A stretch of DNA of 64,000 bases from Mesorhizobium australicum (lineage in GTDB: Bacteria; Pseudomonadota; Alphaproteobacteria; Rhizobiales; Rhizobiaceae), in the NCBI RefSeq assembly GCF_900177325.1, contig NZ_FXBL01000004.1:4464001-4528000 (forward strand), given 5' to 3'. Each line of letters opens with the position of its first letter. The first letter of the stretch is position 1. The notes below the pieces were generated by a model, which was not told the DNA's origin, ran no database searches, and saw nothing but the letters and a program-made list of their open reading frames with translations. Shown here one piece after another: positions 49,214 through 57,398 of the stretch. A program made the translations under genes and the position numbers.

Positions 49214-50551
49214 GTGGCTGGTGCCGAATGGCCCCGAATTGGCAGGTTGGACGACCCGGAGCCGGTCGTTTCTCCCCTGTGGGGCCGCTATCTCTCGGCG
49301 CACTGGCTGGATGACTGTCTCCTCGTGACGCTCGACGACCCTTCGGGTCGCGCCAACAAGACCTCCGACCTGTTCAAGACCGAGTTCGACGCGCTGATGC
49401 ATGCGCTCGAGACCGGCCTGGCGCCCGCCGGATTGCTGTTCCGGTCGGCCAAGCCGTCCTTCGGCGTCGGCGGCGACATCGGCCAGGTTCTTGGCTATGC
49501 GCAGCGCGGCATCGAAGCCAGCCTGGCCGATTCCGAGGCGATCAAATCGCTCTTCCGCCGCCTGGAAAGACTTCCCTGTCCTTCCGTCGCACTGCTGGAG
49601 GGCACGGCCGCCGGCGGCGGCTGGGAACTTGCGCTCGCCTGCAATGCGCGGTTCTGCATCGCGGGCGGCTCCATCAGGCTCGGGCTGCCGGAAGTCGAGT
49701 TCGGCCTCGTTCCCGGCGCCGGCGGCATGCTCAGGCTGCCGCATCTGGTCGGGCTGGAAAGCGCGGGCCGGCTGATCGCGGGCGCGGCCATGCTCTCACC
49801 AGAGGAGGCATTCGCCCACGGTCTCCTGACCGGACTGGCCGCCGACGGCGCGGCCCTGCTGAAGGCCGGGCTTGACTGGCTCGGACAGCGGCCTGATCAG
49901 CGCCGCCCATGGGACCGCGCCGGCTACGCCATCGTCCCCTCCCTGTCCTACGACGGCCCCGTCGCGGGCGCGCCCGGCGGGCAGGCCGCACCCCGCGCAC
50001 TGTCGGCGCTGGCCACCATTGCAGAGGTGCCCTTCGACGAAGCTGGACGCATCGAGAGCCGCTGCTTCGCCGAATGCGCCACGTCGAACGAGGCCCGCGC
50101 GCTCGTCGGCCTCGGCTTCTACGACCGCAACCGGCTTCGCCATGCGACGGACGACGAGCGCGCCGCGCTGGCACGGGTCGGCCGGCGCCTGGGCTGCGTG
50201 AAAGAGCGGCTGACCCTGCCGTCGGCAACCGGCCCGGACGACGAAACACCTGACGAGGCGGAATACCTGGCCATCGCCCAAGCCGCCGAGGCGCTCCGTA
50301 TCCTCGGCGAGGAGAGCGCCTTGCCGGCGGCGATCGTCAACGTCGCCTCCGTCGAGCAGGCGGGTTTTCCGCGCCGGACCGGCGGTGCGCTGCGCTTCAT
50401 CGCCGGGATGGGCACGCAGGCTTTCCTGGCCCGCGCCGAAACGCTCGCGCGCCGCTTCGGCGCTCCGTTCCATATCGACATCGCCGCGGACGACGCCGCA
50501 CGCCTGCTCTCGGACGCCGAGAGCCGAAATCATCAAGGGGAAACAGGATGA
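49214..50551 (+). CDS. FadB/FadJ-like crotonase lacking the NAD-binding dehydrogenase domain
   Basis: This 445-residue protein has an N-terminal crotonase domain (about 20-210). It shows an oxyanion-hole segment FGVGGDIGQV, Glu 138 in GGGWELAL and Glu 160 in LGLPEVEFGLVPGAGG, the two catalytic Glu of FadB hydratases. Residues around 285-310 resemble the FadB linker, and the C-terminal ~100 residues resemble the last 3-hydroxyacyl-CoA dehydrogenase helical domain (GFPRRTGGALRFI). The Rossmann NAD domain that normally lies between is absent. It can hydrate but should not oxidise hydroxyacyl-CoA. The GTG start has GGAG upstream. Confidence 0.88.
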   Translation: MAGAEWPRIGRLDDPEPVVSPLWGRYLSAHWLDDCLLVTLDDPSGRANKTSDLFKTEFDALMHALETGLAPAGLLFRSAKPSFGVGGDIGQVLGYAQRGIEASLADSEAIKSLFRRLERLPCPSVALLEGTAAGGGWELALACNARFCIAGGSIRLGLPEVEFGLVPGAGGMLRLPHLVGLESAGRLIAGAAMLSPEEAFAHGLLTGLAADGAALLKAGLDWLGQRPDQRRPWDRAGYAIVPSLSYDGPVAGAPGGQAAPRALSALATIAEVPFDEAGRIESRCFAECATSNEARALVGLGFYDRNRLRHATDDERAALARVGRRLGCVKERLTLPSATGPDDETPDEAEYLAIAQAAEALRILGEESALPAAIVNVASVEQAGFPRRTGGALRFIAGMGTQAFLARAETLARRFGAPFHIDIAADDAARLLSDAESRNHQGETG

Positions 50552-51840
50552 AACGACTTCTCAGCACCGGTCTCAACGCGGGCTCCGACACGGTTGTCGA
50601 GGTTGTCGGCGGCAAGGGCGCCTGGTTCGAACTGGCCGACGGGCGCAAGGTGCTGGACGGCTCGAACTCCGCCGGCGTGCTCGGCCACGCGCATCCCGAG
50701 ATGGTCGAAACGATCCGGCGCGCCGCCGAGTATCCGGCGGTGAGCGAGGGCTGGTTCTTCCGCGAGCGCGAGAAGGCCGCCGAGGACCTGATCGACATCG
50801 CCTTCGCGGAGGAAAAGGATTGGGTCGGCGCGGTCCGTTTCGGCCTGTCCGGCAGCGAGATCAACGATCTGGCCCTGTCGCTCGCGCAGGCTGTCACCGG
50901 CCGCTCGGCGATCGCGACCCGCGAGCGCGCCTATCACGGCCTGACGGGGCTCGCGCGCGAGGTGACCGTGCAGCCGCAATGGCATGGCGGGCTGTCGAAG
51001 ATGTCGGGCGGCGTCAGCCTGCCTGCCCGCTCCGCCGACACGCGCATCATCGCGGCTCCGACCGGCTCGCTGTGGGGCGAACGCGTTCGTGCCCTTGAGC
51101 CGGAAGGCCAGGCCGAGGTCGAGGCGAAGCTGGCGGGGACCGCGGCGGTCATCATCGACTACAGCCAGGGCGGCATCTATCACGACGCCGGCTGGCAGGA
51201 CATGGTCGCCTCCGCCACACGCAACACGCAGACCCTGTGGATCGCCGACGAGGTCATCACCGGCGGCGGCCGCAGCGGCCGCTGGTTCGCGTTCCAGGGC
51301 GGCGAGAGCCGCCCTGACATCGTCACGATGGGCAAGTCGCTCGCCGGCGGCATCGCCCCGATCGGCGCCGTGATCCTGTCGAAGGAGATGGTCGAAAAAC
51401 TCGACGGCGCCGCGTGGCAGGCCTACAGCACCTTCCGCGGCCATCCGATCGCGATGGCCGGCGTGCGCGCCTATCTTCGCGTCATCAAGCACGACGGGCT
51501 GATCGAGCGCGCCGCGGAACTCGCGGCGATAATCGCGCCGCGCCTCGTCGCGATCGCCGAGAGGCATCCGAGCGTCGCCAGGGTCGATGGCCGCGGCATG
51601 CACTGGACGATCGAGCTGCACGGCCCCCACTGGAAGGACTGGCGCGCCGATACGACGGCCGTTCCGGTCGCCTCGCGCGTCTCCGGCCGGGCCTTCGACA
51701 ATGGCGTGGTGATTGGCACCAGCGGCGAGGAGACATCGCTGTTCCTGGCGCCGCCGCTGATCGTCTCGGATGCCGAGATGAACCAGATCCTCGACGTGCT
51801 CGACGATGCGCTGTCGGTCGCCGACGAAGCGCTCGCCTAA
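50548..51840 (+). CDS. class III aminotransferase
   Basis: This 430-residue PLP enzyme is of the omega-amino acid / glutamate-1-semialdehyde aminomutase-like group. The Asp that binds the pyridine nitrogen lies in TLWIADEVITGGGRSG, and the Schiff-base lysine is at about 263 (VTMGKSLAGGIAPIGA). The family moves amino groups of beta- or omega-amino acids, or shifts them within a substrate. It overlaps the crotonase stop by four bases. It may accept the amino acid liberated by the carbamoylase. Confidence 0.92.
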   Translation: MKRLLSTGLNAGSDTVVEVVGGKGAWFELADGRKVLDGSNSAGVLGHAHPEMVETIRRAAEYPAVSEGWFFREREKAAEDLIDIAFAEEKDWVGAVRFGLSGSEINDLALSLAQAVTGRSAIATRERAYHGLTGLAREVTVQPQWHGGLSKMSGGVSLPARSADTRIIAAPTGSLWGERVRALEPEGQAEVEAKLAGTAAVIIDYSQGGIYHDAGWQDMVASATRNTQTLWIADEVITGGGRSGRWFAFQGGESRPDIVTMGKSLAGGIAPIGAVILSKEMVEKLDGAAWQAYSTFRGHPIAMAGVRAYLRVIKHDGLIERAAELAAIIAPRLVAIAERHPSVARVDGRGMHWTIELHGPHWKDWRADTTAVPVASRVSGRAFDNGVVIGTSGEETSLFLAPPLIVSDAEMNQILDVLDDALSVADEALA

Positions 51841-51872
51841 ACCGAAATCACAATCTTCAAGGGAGAGATTCG

Positions 51873-52238
51873 ATGAGCGAAGAAGACCAGATCCGCACCG
51901 TCCTCAAGGACTATTTCGACGGCCTCTATTTCGGCGACATGACGCGCTTCTCAAGCGCCTTCCATCCCGCCTGCCGCCTGTTCACCGTGGCTGACGGCAC
52001 GGTGCAGACCATCGACTACGCGCCCTATATGGAGCGCTGCGCCGGACGCAAGCCGCCGGTCGAAAGCGGCGAACCGCAAGTGGCCGAGATCATCGAACTG
52101 ACCGTCTCGACCTCCGACACCGCCCACGCACGCGTCCGCGACGCCTTTCCGCCGCGCACCTTCGTCAACGAACTCAGCCTGGCAAAATCCGAAGGCTCCT
52201 GGAAAATCGTCTCCAAGCTCTACCACGCCTTCGGTTGA
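51873..52238 (+). CDS. NTF2-like protein (SnoaL/lumazine-binding type)
   Basis: This 121-residue cone-fold protein opens EEDQIRTVLKDYFDGLYFGD, followed by FHPACRLF and a closing WKIVSKLYHAF, as in DUF4440/putative lumazine-binding NTF2-like proteins. The family is catalytically diverse and the role here is unknown. AAGGGAGAG precedes the ATG; it lies 32 nt after the aminotransferase gene in the same transcript. Confidence 0.85.
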   Translation: MSEEDQIRTVLKDYFDGLYFGDMTRFSSAFHPACRLFTVADGTVQTIDYAPYMERCAGRKPPVESGEPQVAEIIELTVSTSDTAHARVRDAFPPRTFVNELSLAKSEGSWKIVSKLYHAFG

Positions 52239-52290
52239 TCCCCTGGCCTGATCCGGCCCGTAAGATCTCGGCATGCTCAGGAGGAAGCTA

Positions 52291-52330
52291 GACGTTCTGG
52301 TTCTGGCCGCTCGGCCCGAACCAAAACGTC
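52291..52330. terminator. long imperfect hairpin between convergent genes
   Basis: GACGTT-CT-GGTTC-T-GGCC pairs with GGCC-C-GAACC-AA-AACGTC around a four-base loop, a symmetrical 40-nt structure. A second repeat CGATCA-N6-TGATCG is at 52353-52370, just before the next stop codon. Together they separate the convergent NTF2-like and carboxymuconolactone-decarboxylase-family genes and probably end both transcripts. Confidence 0.55.
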
Positions 52331-52372
52331 AGGCAGTCCGGATCATATCAATCGATCAGCACAGTGATCGGT

Positions 52373-52774
52373 TCAATCGTAAGCCTTCATTTCCGTCAGA
52401 ACCTCGTTCGCAGCCTTGAAGGCATCGAGGCCGGCAGGGATGCCGCAATAGACGGTGGCGTGCAGGAGAACTTCCTTGATCTCCTCCACGCTCACGCCGT
52501 TGTTGATGGCGCCACGCACATGGAGTTTGACCTCGGCGGCGCGATTGAGCGCCGTGAGCATGGCGAGGTTCAGCATGCTGCGCGTTTTCAGATCGAGCGT
52601 GTCGCGACCCCAGGCATAGCCCCAGCACCACTCGGTCGTAATGTGCTGGAAGGCCATCATGAAATCGTTCGACGCATTGATCGACCGATCGACATATTCG
52701 GAGCCGAGAACCTGCCGGCGCAGGGCAAGCCCCTCGGTAAACAGGTCTCCGACCGTCTTGTCCTGCGTTGTCAT
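52373..52774 (-). CDS. carboxymuconolactone decarboxylase family protein
   Basis: This 133-residue all-alpha CMD-family protein has the LHVRGAINNGVSVEEIKEVLLHATVYCGIPAG segments typical of PcaC-like proteins, where the His and Glu of the active site are present. Members include 4-carboxymuconolactone decarboxylase, but many are of unknown activity. The ATG at 52774 has GAGGA five nt upstream; an ATG at 52798 is an alternative. It is divergent from the GntR regulator, with a predicted operator between them. Confidence 0.88.
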   Translation of the reverse strand: MTTQDKTVGDLFTEGLALRRQVLGSEYVDRSINASNDFMMAFQHITTEWCWGYAWGRDTLDLKTRSMLNLAMLTALNRAAEVKLHVRGAINNGVSVEEIKEVLLHATVYCGIPAGLDAFKAANEVLTEMKAYD

Positions 52775-52795
52775 TGGGATCCTCTTGTTCTTTGA

Positions 52796-52814
52796 CATAC
52801 AAAATTACAGTATG
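52796..52814. promoter_or_regulatory. CATAC-N9-GTATG inverted repeat, predicted GntR operator
   Basis: CATAC (52796-52800) and GTATG (52810-52814) flank nine AT-rich bases between the divergent CMD-family and GntR genes. The left arm is part of TGACATACAA, the inverse of the TTGTATGACAG sequence found near 56427 and 57311. The same spacing recurs at 57299-57317. Confidence 0.6.
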
Positions 52815-52903
52815 GCGAAATACGGATTCGCAGTGGATTTCCGGCGAAGATTCGCCGCCGGTTCGAGAGAGCGGTTTCGAGGCCGCCCCCAGGGAGCGCG
52901 TGA

Positions 52904-53599
52904 ATGGCACTGACGACAATCGCGACCGACGGCATGTCGATGAAGGTCCAGACCCTGCCCGGCCTGCGGGAGCAGGTGGCCGAGCGGCTTCGCCTGGCGA
53001 TCGCGACAGGAAAGTTCCCCGCCGGTGCGCGCCTCATCGAGCGTGAACTGTGCGAGATGATGGGCGTGTCGCGCACCTCGCTGCGCGAGGCGCTGCGCGA
53101 ACTCCAGGCCGACGGCCTGATCACGCTGCAGCCGAACAAGGGGCTGAGCGTGAGCGTCGTCAGTGCGGAGACAGCGCGCTCGATCTACGAGGTCCGTGCG
53201 ATGCTCGAAGGACTCGCGGCCCGCCTGTTTGCGCGCAATGCCAGCAAGGAACAGCTTGCGGACCTCAGGAACAGCGTCGACCTTCTCGCCGAGGTCTACG
53301 ACAATTTCTCGTCCGAGGCCTTTATCGCCGCCAAGACCCGCTTTTACGACATCCTGCTCGAGGGCGCCGGCAATCCCGTTGCCGCCGACATGCTGCGTCG
53401 TATCCATACGAGGGTCTCGCAGTTGCGTGTCGTGTCGCTTTCGAGTTCGGAACGCGCCCAGCAATCCATTCGCGAACTGCGGGAATTCCTCGACGCCCTG
53501 GAGAAGAGGGACGAGGAGCGGGCATGGCAGGTGTGCGTGGCCCATGTCGAGGCGGCGGCGAAGGCCGCGCTGAAGACAATCGGCGCGGCGGCGTCCTGA
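52904..53599 (+). CDS. GntR family transcriptional regulator, FCD subfamily
   Basis: This 231-residue regulator has a winged helix at about 20-85 (RLIERELCEMMGVSRTSLREALREL) and an FCD effector domain behind it. Shared inverted repeats upstream of this gene and of the TRAP transporter suggest that it controls the 52.4-62 kb cluster, probably relieved by a carboxylic acid or sugar acid. It is convergent with the SDR genes. Confidence 0.92.
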   Translation: MALTTIATDGMSMKVQTLPGLREQVAERLRLAIATGKFPAGARLIERELCEMMGVSRTSLREALRELQADGLITLQPNKGLSVSVVSAETARSIYEVRAMLEGLAARLFARNASKEQLADLRNSVDLLAEVYDNFSSEAFIAAKTRFYDILLEGAGNPVAADMLRRIHTRVSQLRVVSLSSSERAQQSIRELREFLDALEKRDEERAWQVCVAHVEAAAKAALKTIGAAAS

Positions 53600-53638
53600 C
53601 ACATCCGATCGCGCGGGGATCGCGGAACGCATCTCGGC

Positions 53639-54394
53639 CTACATCGACTTGACGGTGATGCCGCCGTCGGCGTGCAGCACTTCGCCGGTGATGAAACTGG
53701 CGTCAGGTCCGAGCAGGAAGGCGATCGCCTTGGCGATCTCGTCCTCCTCGCCGAGGCGGCCGAGCGGCGTTTGCGCCCGACGCTTGGCGTAGCCCGCCTC
53801 GTCGACGATCGCGCGCGCGCCCGGTGTAGGCACCGCACCGGGGGCGACGGCGTTGACGCGCACGCCCTTCGGGCCGAGCTCGACCGCGAGCTGACGGGTA
53901 AGCGCCACGATCGCGCCCTTCACCGACGTGTAGGACGATGTATTCGCCGTGCCGAGATCGGCCACCGGCGAAGCGAGGTTGACGACCGAAACCGGCTTGT
54001 CGCCGCGATGGGCGAGCAGCGCTTGCACGCCCCAGAACGCGCCCTTGATGCCGACTGCGAACATCCGGTCGAGCACGTCCTCCGTCACGTCCTCGACCGG
54101 TCCGTAGCGGATGAAGATCGCATCGTTGACGATGCCCGTCAGCGGGCCGAACGTCGCGGCCAGCGAGGCGGCCGCTTCGAACACTGCCTTGCGGTCGGAT
54201 GCGTCGGCGACGATGGCCAGGGCCTTGCCACCGGCCGCCTTGATCGCCTCCGCGGTCTCATTGGCGAGATCGGCGGCGATGTCGAACACGCCGACCGCGG
54301 CCCCACGAGACGCCAGAAGCCGCGCCGTGGCGCCGCCGATACCGCGCCCTGCGCCTGTGACCAGAATGACCTGACCGCTCAGATTCTCGGACAT
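53639..54394 (-). CDS. short-chain dehydrogenase/reductase
   Basis: This 251-residue SDR has the cofactor motif TGAGRGIGGA near the N-terminus, VFDIAAD after strand 2 (NAD preference), and the catalytic SSYTSVKGA (Tyr and Lys present). The FITGEVLHADGG end is typical. The start at 54394 has GGAGGAAC upstream. It is the distal gene of the MBL-esterase-SDR-SDR series on the minus strand and would oxidise a secondary alcohol. Confidence 0.9.
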   Translation of the reverse strand: MSENLSGQVILVTGAGRGIGGATARLLASRGAAVGVFDIAADLANETAEAIKAAGGKALAIVADASDRKAVFEAAASLAATFGPLTGIVNDAIFIRYGPVEDVTEDVLDRMFAVGIKGAFWGVQALLAHRGDKPVSVVNLASPVADLGTANTSSYTSVKGAIVALTRQLAVELGPKGVRVNAVAPGAVPTPGARAIVDEAGYAKRRAQTPLGRLGEEDEIAKAIAFLLGPDASFITGEVLHADGGITVKSM

Positions 54395-54413
54395 CTTGTT
54401 CCTCCCCTTCCGA

Positions 54414-55202
54414 TCAGGATTGTGCCGGGCCCGGCACGCCGCCGTAGAGACCCCAGAGCTGGGTTGCGAGCGTGCCGGCGTCGACCGGAAGCTCGATGCC
54501 GGTAATCGCGCCGGCATCGTCGGACAAAAGGAAGCCGATCGCGTTCGCCACCTGCTCGGGCTTCACGAGCCGCCCGAGCGCCGTCTGGCGGATCATGGTG
54601 TCGGGGTTGCGCTCGCCGCGCGCGTAGCTCGCCTCGACCGCCGGCGTGCGGGTGGGACCCGGGCAGACGCAGTTGACGCGCACGCCCTGGCGACCCCATG
54701 CGACTGCAAAGTTGCGCGTCATGTTGATGATGGCAGCCTTGGTAGGACCGTAGGCCTGCAGCGGGCTTGAATTGAAGGCGGTGATCGAGCCGACGGTGAC
54801 GATAGAGCCGTTGCCGCGTTCCAGCATGCCGGCGCCGAAGGCGGTGAGCGTGCGGAACGTGCCGGTCAGATTGACGCGCAGGATCGCCTCCCACTCGGTG
54901 AAGTCCTGCGCCTGCGGCATATGCGGATTCTCGAGGTGGGCGGCGACGGCCGCAAGCGCCGAGCAGGGGCCGATCTCCTTCTCCACCCAGCGCGCGGCAT
55001 CGGCGATCGAGCCGGCATCGGCGAGGTCGATCTCATGGGCGACCGCGCCATGACCGGCGGCGACCTCGCGGGCGAGATCCATGTTGCGGTCGAGCACGAC
55101 GACACGCCAGCCGTCGCGCCGCATCCGGGCGACGCAAGCCTCGCCAATGCCGCCTGCGCCGCCCGTAATGGCCGCCACGCGTTCCTGGGAGGATGCGGCC
55201 AT
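54414..55202 (-). CDS. short-chain dehydrogenase/reductase
   Basis: This 262-residue SDR has ITGGAGGIGEA, VVLDRNMD after strand 2, and the catalytic YGPTKAAI. Only two bases separate its ATG from the stop codon of the esterase gene, and 19 separate it from the next SDR. Two SDRs side by side suggest successive or stereospecific oxidations of the same substrate. Confidence 0.9.
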   Translation of the reverse strand: MAASSQERVAAITGGAGGIGEACVARMRRDGWRVVVLDRNMDLAREVAAGHGAVAHEIDLADAGSIADAARWVEKEIGPCSALAAVAAHLENPHMPQAQDFTEWEAILRVNLTGTFRTLTAFGAGMLERGNGSIVTVGSITAFNSSPLQAYGPTKAAIINMTRNFAVAWGRQGVRVNCVCPGPTRTPAVEASYARGERNPDTMIRQTALGRLVKPEQVANAIGFLLSDDAGAITGIELPVDAGTLATQLWGLYGGVPGPAQS

Positions 55203-55204
55203 GG

Positions 55205-56389
55205 TCAAATCGCCTCGTAGAGAGCTTCGATGATGCGGCGCGCGCGTGGACCGTTGTCGCCGCGCGCATGCATCTTGTTGCATGCATAAGAGAAACCGAT
55301 CTTCGCGTCGGGATCGCCCATGCCGATCGAGCCGCCGAAGCCATGATGGCCGAACGACCGCATGTTCGGACCCATCCAGACCGACACCGGAGTGTTGAGG
55401 AGAACGCCTCGAGCCTGATGGTAAGGGCGCTGCTGCATCTTCTCCGTCTGATTATGTTGCTCGACCAGCATGTCGTCGCGCGTCGCCGTCGACATCAACT
55501 TGACGCCGTCCAGTTCGCCACCGCGGGCGAAGGCTGCGTAAATGCGCGAGACGGCACGCGGGTTGCCGTGGCCGGACGCGCTGGTGATCTCGGCGCGCCG
55601 CCAGGCAGTGGAGTTGAGCGTCACGGGAAGAGGCTCATCAGGAAACTGGGTGAAGCCCTTCGCGACCAGCACGTCCGGATCGGTATCGCGCTTGGCGAGC
55701 AGTGTGCCCTCGACCGTCGGCATCAGCGTCGCGCAGCGCGCGAGGTCCGCGTCGGAGAGGTTGCCGTACTGATAGTCCGCACCGAGCGGGCCGGTCACCT
55801 CATCCTTGATGAACTGCGGAAACCGCTTGCCGGTCACACGCCGGACGATCTCGCCCAGCAGGTTGCCCTGGGTATGGATGTGGTAAGCGGCAACCGTTCC
55901 TGGCTCCCAGAGCGGCGCCTGCTTCTCCAAGGCACCGACGATGGCGTCGCAGTCGAACACTGCGCCCTTCCACATCGGATCGAGCACCACCGGCAAGCCG
56001 GCGGTGTGGTCGAGAACATGACGGACAAGGACACCTTCCTTGCCGTTCTGGGCGAATTCCGGCCAATAGTGGGCAACGGGCCTGTCGGGATCGACCAGGC
56101 CGCGGTCGATCAGGATGTTGAACGCCATCCCGGCGATACCCTTGGCGACCGACATCATGCAGACGATCGTGTCTTCTTCCCAGGGCTTGGAATAGTCGGC
56201 GTCGCGATAGCCCCCCCACAGATCGACGACCTTGCGGCCGTCGACATACACGGCCGTGGCGGCGCCAATCTCTTCCTCGACCGCAAAGTTCTCCGCGAAC
56301 GCCTCCGCAACCTTGGCAAAAGCCTCGTCATAGGCGCCATGCAGCCGAAATTCATGGCCGCGCGCCGATACCGACTTCTCGAACTGCAT
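55205..56389 (-). CDS. serine beta-lactamase-like hydrolase (class C/esterase family)
   Basis: This 394-residue member of the beta-lactamase/EstB superfamily has the nucleophile motif SVAK (Ser 80, Lys 83) and a C-terminal HHGFGGSIGMGD segment in place of KTG. Such proteins act mostly as esterases or lactonases rather than on antibiotics. No signal peptide is visible, so it is cytoplasmic. GGGAGGAAAC precedes the ATG at 56389. It lies between the MBL-fold gene and the SDRs and could open an ester or lactone. Confidence 0.9.
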   Translation of the reverse strand: MQFEKSVSARGHEFRLHGAYDEAFAKVAEAFAENFAVEEEIGAATAVYVDGRKVVDLWGGYRDADYSKPWEEDTIVCMMSVAKGIAGMAFNILIDRGLVDPDRPVAHYWPEFAQNGKEGVLVRHVLDHTAGLPVVLDPMWKGAVFDCDAIVGALEKQAPLWEPGTVAAYHIHTQGNLLGEIVRRVTGKRFPQFIKDEVTGPLGADYQYGNLSDADLARCATLMPTVEGTLLAKRDTDPDVLVAKGFTQFPDEPLPVTLNSTAWRRAEITSASGHGNPRAVSRIYAAFARGGELDGVKLMSTATRDDMLVEQHNQTEKMQQRPYHQARGVLLNTPVSVWMGPNMRSFGHHGFGGSIGMGDPDAKIGFSYACNKMHARGDNGPRARRIIEALYEAI

Positions 56390-56426
56390 GTTTCCTCCCG
56401 GAGCTTTCAGTCGAGCGGATATCAGT

Positions 56427-56444
56427 TTGTATGACAGTATGTCA
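56427..56444. promoter_or_regulatory. TTGTATGACAG / TGACA-N3-TGTCA site upstream of the esterase gene
   Basis: TTGTATGACAG (56427-56437) is identical to the sequence at 57311-57321. It contains half of TGACA-GTA-TGTCA (56432-56444). It lies 38-55 nt before the esterase start on the minus strand and is a candidate GntR site of lower quality, because CATAC-N9-GTATG is not complete. Confidence 0.42.
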
Positions 56445-56453
56445 ACACTACAG

Positions 56454-57275
56454 TCAGTTTGACTTGGGATCGAGGTCGAGCCGTACGATGTCAGGAAAAC
56501 CCGGGATGAGTTCCGGCCAGCGCTCCCTGACCTCGGGATCATGCCCGGCCACGAGCAGGCTTTCATCCCCGCCCGCCAGTTCCTCGCAGCGGATGAAACC
56601 GTCGAGCATCTGGTCAACATGGTGGACCAGCGGAAACGGCGCTCGACGCCTTCTGTTTTCGGTGAAATGGAAGGCATCGGACGCGAGCACCAGCGGACCG
56701 CGCGCCGTCGCCACCCGCACAACCTGAAGCCCGCCGGTGTGCCCGCCAACTCGATGCAGCGAGATGCCGGGGAACAGTTCGACGTCGCCGTCGTGGAAGC
56801 GGACACGCCCTGTGTGGACAAGCCCCACAGCCTCCAGAACATCCCTCAGATTGAATGGCGCGCGCAGACAGGCGTGGCACATGGGCCGCCCCGTTGCGTA
56901 GCGCATCTCCTCGTCCTGTAGATGGAAGGTCGCGGCCGGAAAGGCATCCAGCGATCCGGCGTGATCGTAATGAAGGTGGGTCAGTACGACGTGTTCCACG
57001 GCTGCGCTGTCCACCCCTGCCCGCGCCAGCAGCGCCGCGGGCTCGTGGATGAGTTCGCGTCTACGCTCGTTCGCGGCCGCCTGGCCGAAGCCGGTATCGA
57101 CGACGACGAGTCGGCCGTGCCCACGAATCACCCAGACGTAGTAATCGAGCGGCATCGGTCCTTCGTGAAGATCCATGCCGGGCATGAAGTTCTCGGCGCG
57201 TGGGCGGTTTGGTGCGGTCCGCGCAAACCTCAGCGCCAACACCTCGTAAGTCGGTTTCACGCTCTCCTCCGTCAT
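56454..57275 (-). CDS. metallo-beta-lactamase fold hydrolase (lactonase-like)
   Basis: This 273-residue MBL-fold enzyme has the zinc motif THLHYDHAG (His 100, His 102, Asp 104, His 105), further ligands in VGGHTGG and ASDAFH, and His in AGHDPEV. The arrangement and length match AHL-lactonase/AiiA-like and sugar lactonase proteins. It probably hydrolyses a lactone in the cytoplasm. It is divergent from the TRAP transporter genes and upstream of the esterase gene (64 nt). Confidence 0.91.
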   Translation of the reverse strand: MTEESVKPTYEVLALRFARTAPNRPRAENFMPGMDLHEGPMPLDYYVWVIRGHGRLVVVDTGFGQAAANERRRELIHEPAALLARAGVDSAAVEHVVLTHLHYDHAGSLDAFPAATFHLQDEEMRYATGRPMCHACLRAPFNLRDVLEAVGLVHTGRVRFHDGDVELFPGISLHRVGGHTGGLQVVRVATARGPLVLASDAFHFTENRRRRAPFPLVHHVDQMLDGFIRCEELAGGDESLLVAGHDPEVRERWPELIPGFPDIVRLDLDPKSN

Positions 57276-57297
57276 CTCAGCATCCTCGCTTGAATTA

Positions 57298-57318
57298 TCA
57301 TACCGTCATGTTGTATGA
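57298..57318. promoter_or_regulatory. TCATAC-N9-GTATGA inverted repeat, predicted GntR operator
   Basis: TCATAC (57298-57303) and GTATGA (57313-57318) form a six-base inverted repeat with a nine-base spacer, containing the core CATAC-N9-GTATG found at 52796. An inner repeat GTCAT-N5-ATGAC (57305-57319) overlaps it. It is in the divergent promoter region of the MBL-fold gene and the DctP gene. Confidence 0.62.
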
Positions 57319-57398
57319 CAGACTGCCATTGTGGCAAGCCGCCGCAACGGTAGTATCATTGCTGCGCATCGCGCGGCTCGATCCGTGGGAGGACTCCG

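Noticed and set aside
55205..56389. Antibiotic-resistance beta-lactamase
   Set aside because: No signal peptide is visible, no KTG motif, and it is embedded in a catabolic operon; the esterase branch of the superfamily is more likely.
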